This document shows positions 34,559-44,800 of a DNA stretch of 64,000 bases, piece after piece (position 1 is the stretch's first letter; the number at the start of each line of letters is the position of its first letter). The notes beneath the pieces are model-generated. The model was not told where the DNA came from. It saw nothing but the letters and a program-made list of their open reading frames with translations, and did not search any database. The stretch comes from Saccharum officinarum (Eukaryota > Streptophyta > Magnoliopsida > Poales > Poaceae), in the NCBI GenBank assembly GCA_020631735.1, contig CM036168.1, positions 103,808,036-103,872,035 on the forward strand, given 5' to 3'. A program made the position numbers and the translations under genes.

Positions 34559-35912
34559 TCGAATTACACAGATACAGGCACATATGTTTACAATACGCAC
34601 GTACACTCATCCTTACGAACACGCACACGCTAACCCTACTCCTATGAGCACCTCTGAAAAACTATGCCAGCACATTTTGAGATTGACGAAGTCACCATAG
34701 GCGTCTCGCTATCGACGGGAACGTCGCCTACTAGGCTACCACTGAAAGCACAACGCTGTTAAATCCTTGAATAAATCTAAGAAAATATGAACAACACGTT
34801 AAATCCTGGAATAAAATCCAGGAAATACGAACACCCATGCCAAGTCGAGGACTTAAACCCAAGTAGACAAGTTCCACCATAAGAAACCTACCAACTAAGC
34901 TAGGCTCAAAACTTCCAACTAGAAATAATAGACCCTTTAAAACTTTCAACAACTAACCATGACATTTTCTAGTCTAGCAGTGCTTTTAACCAGTGGGTTT
35001 GATTCCCTCATCACACACAAGTGGTCATATATATGTAGACATCAAAGTCCCCTAAACACATTTTGACCAAGGTTGTCAACAAAAAAAAAACCGTGATCTT
35101 AAATCAGACCGGAACTTGAATGCTAGGATCACAAATCATAGAATCATAATTATTGAAATTGTAAAAACCATGTACCCTACTAAAAGAATCATAGAACCAA
35201 ACTTGATAAACTAGGATTGAGCAAAATCATAAACCGCACCATATACAATTAAGATTTAACAACCAAGTACTTATGATACTATGTCTATATAATATAATAA
35301 TACAAATCAAAAGATTAATATTTGTAAAGCTACTTTTCAATAATACGAGTTTACTCGTAGCATTTTGAAACATCCAAAAAAATAGAAAAAACACGCATAC
35401 ACGTAACATTAAGTTCACAAATTGTTGGATTCAGACAGCTCCAAAATACCATGAATGGAGAGCATTAGATTAGAATTTCTCGTAGCATTAGAATTTCCTG
35501 TCCGACAATATCGCCAACTCCATCCAACAAACAGGGTAAGTACGCCTATAAAAAAAAACAGGGTAAGTACGAATAGCCACGCACATACGACTGCCCATTC
35601 AATTCCTGTCTGGCATCAGATTAAGCACCGCGCGGGAATCAAACAGATACCGTAAATTAAGCACTTGCACGAATCTTTTATTTCATAATTTTGCTGATGA
35701 TGATCGCGCTGATTTAAGGGTGAGGGTCGTCGTATTTCATCAGTACAGGTACAGTGCACAGTAGAGCTGTTGATTTGACAGTTGACAGTCTGACACCATC
35801 GTCTTCTAGAAGGTGGCGTAGCTGTCTGCGCTGGGTCCGTGCAACCACGCGCCTGGCGCTAGTATCGTGGTCGTTGGGAATAAAGTAATAAATAAATGAA
35901 CCCTTTTTAAAA
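34559..35912. other. Intergenic with a dispersed repeat fragment
   Basis: 34560-34930 resembles a dispersed grass repeat (TGAGATTGACGAAGTCACCA, then TCGCTATCGACGGGAACGTC, then AAATCCAGGAAATACGAACA). I take it to be the end of a retroposon, on general resemblance only. From 34930 to 35912 I see no gene or clear repeat. Confidence 0.35.
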
Positions 35913-36157
35913 GCTGGCCCTTGTTTAGATTGAAGAAAATTTCAACCCGATGAATAGTACCACTTTCGTCTTATTTGGCAAATATTGTCCAATCATGGAC
36001 CAACTAGGCTCAAAAGATTCATCTCGTGATTTCCAACTAAACTGTATAATTAGTTATTTTTTTACCTACATTTAATACTCCATGCAAGCGGTTAAAAATT
36101 GATGTGATGGAGAGAGAGTGAAAAAACTTGGAACTTTAGCAAACTAAACAAGGCGCT
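35913..36157 (-). mobile_element. MITE family A, copy 3
   Basis: Inverted relative to copies 1 and 2: CCCTTGTTTAGATTGAAG at the left and CTAAACAAGGC at the right. GCTGG appears on both sides (35913-35917 and 36155-36159), a possible TSD. Confidence 0.8.
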
Positions 36158-36309
36158 GGCTGGGAAACGATCAAACGAAACGAGCGCACGTGTCACAAGC
36201 CGCTGGTACAAGTAGATGCGCGCGAAGAGCGCAGAACCAAATGGAAAATTTGTGCGCGCGCCTATGGATCGATCCAGCGGTTCCATCGGACCCACGAACT
36301 GGAAAGACT

Positions 36310-36568
36310 GAGGCTTCGTTCGCTTATGCCCTAATTCCACTATGCAAAAAGAAAATTTCCCGTCACATCAAAATGTCGGCAAATGCATAGAGTACTAAAT
36401 GTTGATGAAATCAAAAACTAATTGCACAGTTTTGTTGTACTTTGCGAGACGAACATTTTAAGCCTAGTTAGTCAAAATTTAGATAATTTTTACCAAATAC
36501 AAACAAAATGCTATAGGAATTCTGATACAGCGTTTTTCTCCCCAATTCACTGAACTAAACGAGGCCTA
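36310..36568 (+). mobile_element. MITE family A, copy 4 (diverged)
   Basis: Ends AGGCTTCGTTCGCTT and GAACTAAACGAGGCCT, with the family core ATAGAGTACTAAATGTTGATG, GCGAGACGAACATTTTAAGCC and AAATGCTATAGG. Confidence 0.75.
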
Positions 36569-36840
36569 TCTCGGAATAATTCCTGGCGGCACCCTTTCTT
36601 CGTTAATTTACATACCGTCGGAATGATTCCGGGTCGTTCCACGTCCAGAAAGGGCTAACCGAACGGCCCCTGAAAGAGATCAATGGGGGGCCATCCGTCG
36701 ATCTTGACGGCAGAAGCATATAAGAAAAACGTTAATTCGTGGCTTATGAGATGTCACGTCAAGATTTCTCTCTCCACACCAAGGTGCCAACTGCCACCAC
36801 GTACGTATAGATAGATCGAGAGATCCAACTGAGCTGAAGT

Positions 36841-37076
36841 AAGGCCGTCTTTGGTTTGGTTTTGTTAAAGTTTAACTCTCATCACATCAATGTTTTCTTA
36901 AATGCATGGAGTACTAAATGTAGACTAATTGCATGCATGTCGGTACAGATTAGGAGTAATTTACGAGACGAATCTATTAAGCCTAATTAGTCCAAGATTG
37001 AAAACTTTTTGTCAAATAAAACGAAAGTGCTACAGTATTTGTTAAACTTTAACTCCTCAAACCAAACACTCCCTAA
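36841..37076 (+). mobile_element. MITE family A-related, copy 5
   Basis: Ends GGCCGTCTTTGGTTTGGTT and AACCAAACACTCCC. The core GGAGTACTAAATGTAGAC, ACGAGACGAATCTATTAAGCC and CGAAAGTGCTACAGTA is shared, but the termini differ from copies 1-4, so it may be a subfamily. Confidence 0.75.
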
Positions 37077-37145
37077 ATTCATCGGACCCAGCCACGGTCT
37101 TGTCTCTTCTGTCGCCCTCGTCGTCGCCTCGGATCATCCTTTATT

Positions 37146-38490
37146 AGTGCGGCGCTTCTAGCGCCCGGACGTCCGGATCCAGAGGTCCGTCCGGACGCAC
37201 CTAGGCCCCGTGCCCCCCCTGCACGGAAACAGAAGAAAGAAATAACAACCGCTCGCCCACCCGCACGGAAACAGAAGAAAGAAATCGGAAAAACCGCCCG
37301 CCGCCCCAACCTTGGAACCACACTCCCGAAATCCCTCCGTCATGCGCCTGCGGGAAAACTGGCTCCCCACGCATACACACACAGCAGCAGGCGTGGAAAC
37401 AACGAGCCAACTCCAAAGTTTCACACGCTCGCATACACAACATCTCGATTCTATTGATGAAACATAAGAGATTGTCCATTGAAACATGGGGATCAATGAA
37501 ATTGCAACATCAAAGAGATAGTCACTGAAACACCCAGAAACATATTGTTACAACAACACCGAACAAACTGCTGCAACAATAATGGAACAACTACTGCGAC
37601 ATGAGATTGAAGCAACTGAAACATACTACACCATCTCAAAAAGCAGTACTACTGCAACATTGGGATGAAGAAGTTGAAACACCAAGAAACGTATTATTGC
37701 AACAACAAAAGAACAACAGCCGAAACACCAAGAAATGTATTATTGCAATAATAAAAGAACAACAGTTGAAACATTAGGCTGAACCTACTGAAACACCATG
37801 AACATATTGTTGCAACAACAAGAACAAACTGTTGCAACAAAATGGAACAACTACTGCAACATCTCAAATAGACTGTTGCAACACCGTAAAAATCCACTGC
37901 AGACGCGAGATAAGGGAAAGAGGGAAGGCACATGGGTTAGGGGGCGCAGTCGGGGTGTGCAGATCGAGGCGCCTCCATGGATGGGATAGGGGACGGGTCG
38001 TCGTCGCATGCTGGGTGTAGGAGACCACTACGCCGCTGGATCTGCATCGTGCTCCATGGATCCACCACGGGAAGGCCACCATGGCCGCTGTCGAGGTTGG
38101 GGAGGGCGTGCCAGGGTAGAGGAGGCACGTCGGGCTCGGGATGGGTATAGGACGCCGCCTCCATGGATCCCCCCTGCTGTGTGCTCGAGCTCTGGCTGAG
38201 GAGGGGGATGGGGGGAGGGCGCCACGCCGGGTTGGGGTCTCCCGGGCTAGGGTCTCTCGGGTTGGGCGGTGGAAGGTTGTGGTGGATTTTTGAGAGAGAG
38301 ATAGATAGAGAAGATGAGTGGATGAGGGAGCAAGCAGGAGGCGAAGTGGGCGAGGAGAGCCGCATGCGGTGGATATTTTGAGATGAGTGGATGAGGAGAG
38401 CCGCATGCGAACGGGCGCGAGCGGCAGGAGGCCGAGTGAGCGGGCGCCACGTCCAGAAACGGCCGGACGTCTGAGTCAAAGCATATCCGT
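37146..38490. mobile_element. Non-autonomous DNA transposon, copy 2 (MULE-like?)
   Basis: Same layout as 1945-3100: GCGCCCGGACGTCCGGATCC at the left, many GCAACA / GAAACA words (37440-37880), a GC-rich segment with CCATGG and GGGG runs (37940-38440), and a right end with CGCCACGTCC, GGCCGGACGTC and GAGTCAAAGCAT. No transposase. Several overlapping ORFs in both strands of the GC-rich part seem compositional. Confidence 0.55.
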
Positions 38491-39312
38491 TATTAGTAAC
38501 GGGTTTCATACACGCTCCCTCACAGCATTGTCATATTATTTACACAAACCATTTAAAGATCCATGCATATAAAAGTTAGTTGTTCTTGTTCATATATGCT
38601 ACACCATTAGTAGCTGACTAATCTCATTCTCTCACACTATTTTTTCATAGGTTGTTTCTCTTCTGTCTTTTCTCCTTCGTCCTCAACCTCAATATAAATC
38701 TGATAGGGTAGTACGGAACCTTTTGTGTAATCCGCTTACATCCTTTTATAAAAAGCAACTTTAAGTGTCTCTTTATATTTCAATCTCTATATCTCTATTT
38801 GAAGAGCCATTTAATGAATATTCTCTTTGTATATCTCTCACATATATCTCCAACATACTCTGCATTTTTTTTGTTCTCTACACTTCAAAACCCTATCATA
38901 AATTTCCTCGCGTGAAAATATCATAAGAAAACTACCATATATTGCATTTTAGAGAGTCATGTATCCTCTCCAAACTTATGAAAAGTAGTTTACAGTCTAT
39001 TAGAGTATTTTTTTTGTTTGTTTCCTAAATTTTATGATAAAAAAATATGTGGAGAGTCCGACAAGTGACAATTCTGTGGGTGGCTCAAAGCCCATCTACT
39101 AACCTTTGCTGCTTTGCACCATCCTATATTCCTGCTCGGCCTGGTTGTTGATTGGGTAGCAGCAGCTCGCTGGTGCCTACTGGGCCGACTTGGAGTGGGA
39201 GCCCAGAACTGCTCGGATGGGTTGGGCTGACGAGTGACGAGGCCCGGAGACCGAGGTGCGCACGCCGCACGCTCACAAGATCCCATTATTAAACGAAGTT
39301 CCTTTTATTAAG
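38491..39312. other. Intergenic, no gene seen
   Basis: AT-rich to 39050, then mixed sequence. No domain, RNA gene or repeat boundary recognised. Confidence 0.5.
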
Positions 39313-39557
39313 GGCGTGTTTACATCCAAAAATTTTTGGGAAAAAGTTCCTGTAGCACTTTTCGTTGTTATTTGGCAAAAATTATCTAACCATGGACTAA
39401 CTAGGCTCAAAAGATTCGTCTCGACATTTACAGACAAACTATGCAATTATTTATTTTTTTATCTATATATAATGCTCCATGCATGCGTCCCAAGATTCGA
39501 TGTGACAGGTACTGTGCAAAAATTTTTGGGTGTTTTTGAGCATCTAAACAGGCCCTA
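39313..39557 (-). mobile_element. MITE family A, copy 6
   Basis: GGGCGTGTTTACATCC at the left and GCATCTAAACAGGCCCTA at the right. The core reads inverted (TGTAGCACTTTTCGTTG, CTCAAAAGATTCGTCTCG, TAATGCTCCATGCATGCG). Confidence 0.85.
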
Positions 39558-40282
39558 AACCAACCAGGAGTTGCTAGTTTCTCTAGCGTATCACAGAAAC
39601 AGTATAAACAAGTACTGTAACAGCCATCACATATGAACCGAATGGTAATTTCGCTGTGGACATTGTAAACCTTGTTTGAAGGTTTACAGTAGTGCTGTGC
39701 TTCCCTTATCCGATGATTAGGCGACACAGAAAATCCCGTGAAAGGGAGCTGCTGCCTGTTGTATACTGATAGACGTGTTCTACCTCTACTCTAGTAACAC
39801 AATATATGCGTTACGCAAGGTTCAGGAAACAAAATTGAAACAGACAAATGTTTAACGAGCAGAGCTCCTCTGTGGCTGTGTCATTCGGAACGGGGGAATA
39901 GTTCCAATCCCCCTTCTCAGATTGGATTCCCCTAGATCTCCCACAAACGAAACAACAACAATCTCACATTCTCATTTAGTACTCCATGGATTGTTCTTGT
40001 TATATACTACTGGGTACAGAGATCTCGAAATTTATCATCACCTGCACTCATGTCAGACTTGGAATTGGAATTCTCAAGTCCTCGGGAAATATCTAGACAG
40101 GGCTTGTACAACTTGACTGCACCTTTCTCTACATGCAAATGCACGCAGAGGGATGACCTGGAATGGAACAGAGGCTCCTTTCCACTAAGGTCCACATAGA
40201 GATAACGCGCACTCACAGGTACGGATGTGATCAGCAACCAAGCTCCTCCGGTCAAGATTTTTCAGCTTGAGAAGCTTTCAGT
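39558..40282. other. Intergenic, no gene seen
   Basis: Non-coding. Could include distal promoter of the channel gene starting at 41075. Confidence 0.4.
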
Positions 40283-40410
40283 GGCCCTGTTCAGACGGCT
40301 TATAATCCGTACTTTTCAACTTGTTTTTTCAGTCGGAACAATGTTTTTCTCTCACACAAATCAGTCGAAACAGTGTTTCAGCTTGTTTTTTCAGCATAAG
40401 CGAACGGGGT
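40283..40410. mobile_element. Short MITE, second family
   Basis: GGCCCTGTTCAGACGGCTTA at the left, GCATAAGCGAACGGGGT at the right, with two copies of CAGCTTGTTTTTTCAG-like sequence inside. It resembles the common Tourist-like grass MITE with a GGCCCTGTTCG end. About 665 bp upstream of the channel gene start. Confidence 0.6.
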
Positions 40411-41074
40411 GTCTGTACTGTATATCAGTATATCCATCGCCGACAATGAGATCTCGGCACAGCAACAAATCGATATGTTTCTATCCAGAGAAGAAGGTAA
40501 CCCCGCGTTCCCTCTAGTTGTTAGGCAGAGTCCTGCAGAATATGGCACTGCCTAAGATCCAATGGACCATCCCAAGCGCGGAAACAACTTGCAAGATCCA
40601 ACTACTCATAAGCCATTCTCAACTTGGGTCTTGGGTACCTGCATTGAAGTGTAATTCAGAAACACATAATTAGTGCACGTGCCGTGAACAAAGAGTGATT
40701 CAGTGCGTGATATTCCTGCCACAACACAGGGATTGCGAAGATAAAAGTATAAAACTATGGTTCTGTTTCAGACATCAGACAAAAGAATATGCCCACCATT
40801 CTTTCTCTTTCATCAGTTGCCTCTTGCTTCAGCTACGATGCAGGATACTAGAAACTGCACGATATAGATGTTGCAATAAATAAGAAAGATATGTTTCAAG
40901 ATATGATGTAAACCAGTCCATTCATCCCAGAAACGCCAGGGAAGTGTACATCCCTGCTTGAATGCCTAGTGGCCACCACTTCCATTGTCAAGGTCTCAGC
41001 AGAACCACCATGGATATAAATTGATGATCCAGCCTGAGAACTACAAGCTGCAACTAAGCAATCCAACCTCCAAT

Positions 41075-41679
41075 ATGTCTTCCATGGAAGAGCCCCTGCT
41101 ACCTTTGGTCCAGCGCAACCAAAAGTACATTTCCAAGGAAGACAGAAGAAGATCCTGTGATGTTCCAAGCAGGTGTGCAACTTCCTTTTCCCCAAACAGC
41201 TATCTCAAAGCTAACTTCAGCACTCTCAATCATCTGCCACCCACTGATGGAAGTACCAATATGGTATCCTCACCAAATATTCAGCGGGTGCACTCTTCAC
41301 CTTCTATATTCACATCAAGCAAAGAAGCACACTGTGTGGATGAGCTTGATGGCCAAAGCCATGCTGCTGCTACACAATATACACCATCAATTGCAAGGCA
41401 GGCTAATGCCAGTGTCATCTTATACATCTCAATAGGGGTACTTGTGTACATGACAAATGTTGATGGCTTCAAGGGGAAATCCACATTCAAGTTAGTGGAT
41501 GCCCTTTACTTCACCATCATTAGTTTGTGCACAATAGGATACGGTGACATAGTCCCATGTACTAACTTCACAAAGGTGTTCACATGCTTGTTCCTACTAG
41601 TTGGTGTTCGTTTCATCGACCTTATGTTAAATGGGCTGTTGACAAATGTACTGGACAAGCAGAGAACAGTTCTACTTAG
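41075..41679 (+). CDS. TPK: TPK exon 1, part before the insertion
   Basis: Encodes residues 1-202: a polar N-terminal tail with a basic RRRS patch, the first helix pair and pore 1. It ends at the left CTTAG TSD (41675-41679). Reading runs on into the LTR for 17 codons to TAG at 41732-41734. Confidence 0.9.
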
Positions 41680-41792
41680 TGCTAGAGTTAGGGTTTTCTT
41701 AATCAGGGCTAACCCTAGAAGGGTAGCTATATAGGTCCCATACATGGGCCACATGGGCCTTAGCCACATGGGCCTAAACACATACTCCAACA
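41680..41792 (-). repeat. Ale-type Copia 3' LTR (113 bp)
   Basis: TGCTAGAGTT...CTCCAACA on the plus strand. Includes CTATATAG (41728-41735), the only TATA-like sequence, and three GGGCC-type words. Confidence 0.97.
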
Positions 41793-41804
41793 CCCCCCCG
41801 CAGT
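41793..41804 (-). other. Polypurine tract of Ale-type Copia
   Basis: On the minus strand CTGCGGGGGGG abuts the 3' LTR, ending in seven G. Confidence 0.8.
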
Positions 41805-41873
41805 CCGAACTACCGGCGCAGCGGAGTTCGAGGCTGAACAATAAAGAACACACAAACCCCCCCACAGACGCAA

Positions 41874-44800
41874 CTAGCCACAGGTGATGTTGAGGCTGGA
41901 GCGAAACTCGGTGAAGGTCGAGGACGGGAGGCCTTTGGTGAAGATGTCGGCGAACTGGGAGGTCGTCGGAACATGAAGAACCCGCACCTCGCCCATGGCC
42001 ACCCGATCACGGACAAAATGGAGGTCGATCTCCACATGCTTCGTCCGCTGGTGCTGGATGGGGTTGGTGGAGAGGTAGACCGCACTGACGTTGTCGCAGT
42101 AGATCAGTGTGCTCCGGGAGGGTGGAGTGTGCAACTCAGCCAGCAGCTGCCGGAGCCAGGCGGCCTCCGCCACGCCGTTAGCAACGGCGCGGTACTCCGC
42201 CTCGGCACTGGACCGGGAGACCACCGGTTGGCGCTTGGACGACCAAGACACCAGGTTGCCGCCCAGGAAGACGGCGTAGCCGGAGGTGGAGCGGCGAGTA
42301 TCAGGGCACCCGGCCCAGTCAGCGTCGGTGTAGACGACGAGGTCGGTGGAGGTGGCCCGGTGGAGGAAGAGGCCGTAGTCGAGTGTGCCCCGGAGGTAGC
42401 GGAGGAGGCGCTTGAGAGCCAAGAGGTGAGGCTCCCGGGGGTCATGCATATGGAGGCAGACCTGCTGAACTGCATAGGTGATGTCCGGCCGGGTGAATGT
42501 GAGGTACTGAAGGGCCCCGGCGAGACTTCTGTACGCAGTGGGATCGGCCACCGGTGGTCCCTCAGCCTCAGACAGCTTGCCCTGAGTGTCGACCGGAGTG
42601 GAGCAGGGGTTGCAGTCAGTCATCCCAGCCCGCTCCAGGATGTCCCGAGTATACTGTCGCTGGTGAAGTAGGAGTCCGGTAGGACGGTGGTCAACAGTGA
42701 CACCGAGGAAGTGGTGAAGCTCACCCAGATCCTTCATCGCGAACTCCTGCTGGAGAGCGGCGATGATCCGGCGGAGAAGTGACTCACTGGAGGCGGTGAG
42801 GACAATGTCATCAACATAGAGCAGCAAGTATGCAGTGTCGGCCCCATGGTGGTAGACGAACAGAGACGTATCGGACTTGGCCTCCATGAACCCCTGGGTC
42901 AGCAAGAAAGCGGCGAACCGGTGGTTCCACGCCCGAGGTGCCTGCTTGAGGCCGTAGAGGGACCTGTTGAGCCGGCAAACCATGTCAGGACGGGTGGTGT
43001 CGACGAACCCCGCCGGCTGACTGCAGTACACCGTCTCGGTGAGAAGGCCGTGGAGGAAGGCGTTCTTGACGTCCAGCTGATGGACGGGCCAAGACCGGGC
43101 AAGTGCCAGCGACAGCACGGTACGGACGGTGGCCGGCTTGACCACCGGGCTGAAGGTCTCATCGTAGTCGACGCCAGGGCGTTGCGTGAAACCCCGGAGG
43201 ACCCACCGAGCCTTGTAGCGCTCGAGAGAGCCGTCGGCCCGTCGCTTGTGGGTCCAAATCCACTTTCCGGTGACGACATTGGCGCCCGGCGGCCGGGGCA
43301 CCAACTCCCACGTCTGGTTGGCGAGTAGCGCTGCGTACTCCTCTTCCATCGCGCGGCGCCAGTGAGGGTCCAACAGGGCGTCGCGGACGGAAGAGGGTAC
43401 TGGGGAGACCACCGCGTCGCCGGTCGAAGCCTCGAGGACACGAGGCGGCAGTGTGCCAGCCGCGTGTCTGGTCACCATCGGGTGAACATGCCGCGGGTGT
43501 CGGTGAAGCAGCGGCGGGTGGTAGACCGGCGGGGCACCACGAGCCGGCGGGGACTGCGGCGGTGGTGTCGGTGTCCCCGGTGGAGAAGGGAGTGCGAGCG
43601 GCGGCGGCCGCGGCCTGCGCTGGTACACCCGTACCGGTGCGGCGAACCTCGACGGAGGTGCCGGGACGGGATCCGGCGTCGTCAACCGACACGACCCCCC
43701 TGGTGCAGCAGCGGGGGACGAAGGCCCCGGGTCTGCACCTACCGGAGAGGACGGGTCCGCGCCCGAGGACGACGGGCACGAACCTGCGGGGGATCCCGGA
43801 CAGGAGGCCGGTCCGGTGCGCGGCGAAGCAGTACCTGCAGGAGACCATGAAAAAGGTGGCTGGACCACCGGATCAGTGGGAATCAGGGAGGATGGGTCAG
43901 GTACCGGAGGGGTGGTGGTGCTGGAAAAGGGAAAGACGGACTCATCGAACACCACATGGCGAGAGATGAGAACCCGTCGGGAAGTAAGGTCAAAGCACCG
44001 GTACCCCTTGTGATCCGGGGAGTACCCGAGGAAGACACAGAGCGTGGAGCGAGGGTCCAGCTTGTGAGAAGAAGTGGCAGCGGTGTTGGGGTAACACGCA
44101 CACCCAAACACGCGGAGGTGATCGTACCGAGGCGGGGTACCGAAGAGGGCGTGGTGAGGAGTGGGAGCGGGGCAGGCTGCGGAAGGAAGGCGGTTAAGAA
44201 GGTAGGTGGAGGTGTGCAGGCCCTCAGCCCAGAAGCGAGCGGGAAGAGAGGCCTGAAACAGAAGGGTACGCACGGTGTCATTGGTGGTGCGAATCATCCG
44301 CTCAGCCTTGCCATTTTGCGAAGAGGTGTATGGACAAGACATGCGGAGCTGAACACCGTGAGAGAGGAAGAAAGCGCGGGAGGTGGAGTTATCAAACTCG
44401 CGACCATTGTCACACTGGACGGCCTTGATGGGGAGGCCGAACTGTGTAGACACCCAAGAAAAGAAGTGGAGGAGCGTGGTAAACGTATCAGACTTCGCAC
44501 GGAGAGGAAAAGTCCACGAATAATGCGAAAAATCATCAACAACCACAAGATAGTACTTATAACCAGAAATACTGAGAACAGGAGATGTCCATAGGTCGCA
44601 ATGTACAAGATCAAAAATGCGGGCCGCATGGGAAGAAGAGCTAGAAAAAGGAAGACGAACATGTCGGCCCAATTGGCACGCATGACACAGTTGCTCATCA
44701 TGAGCTCGAGTACATGGAAGACCGGAGCTACGACTGAGTTGTATCAGGGCATCACGTCCAGGATGGCCGAGGCGCCGGTGCCAGGTAGTAGAGGAAGTAG

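Noticed and set aside
40985..41074. Upstream ATG at 40985 as the TPK start
   Set aside because: It adds 30 polar residues unlike TPK N-termini; ATG 41075 or 41084 (MEEPLLPL) fits the family better.
43362..43969. Overlapping plus-strand ORFs in the Copia element
   Set aside because: Antisense shadows of the polyprotein linker between integrase and RT, low complexity and Arg/Gly-rich.
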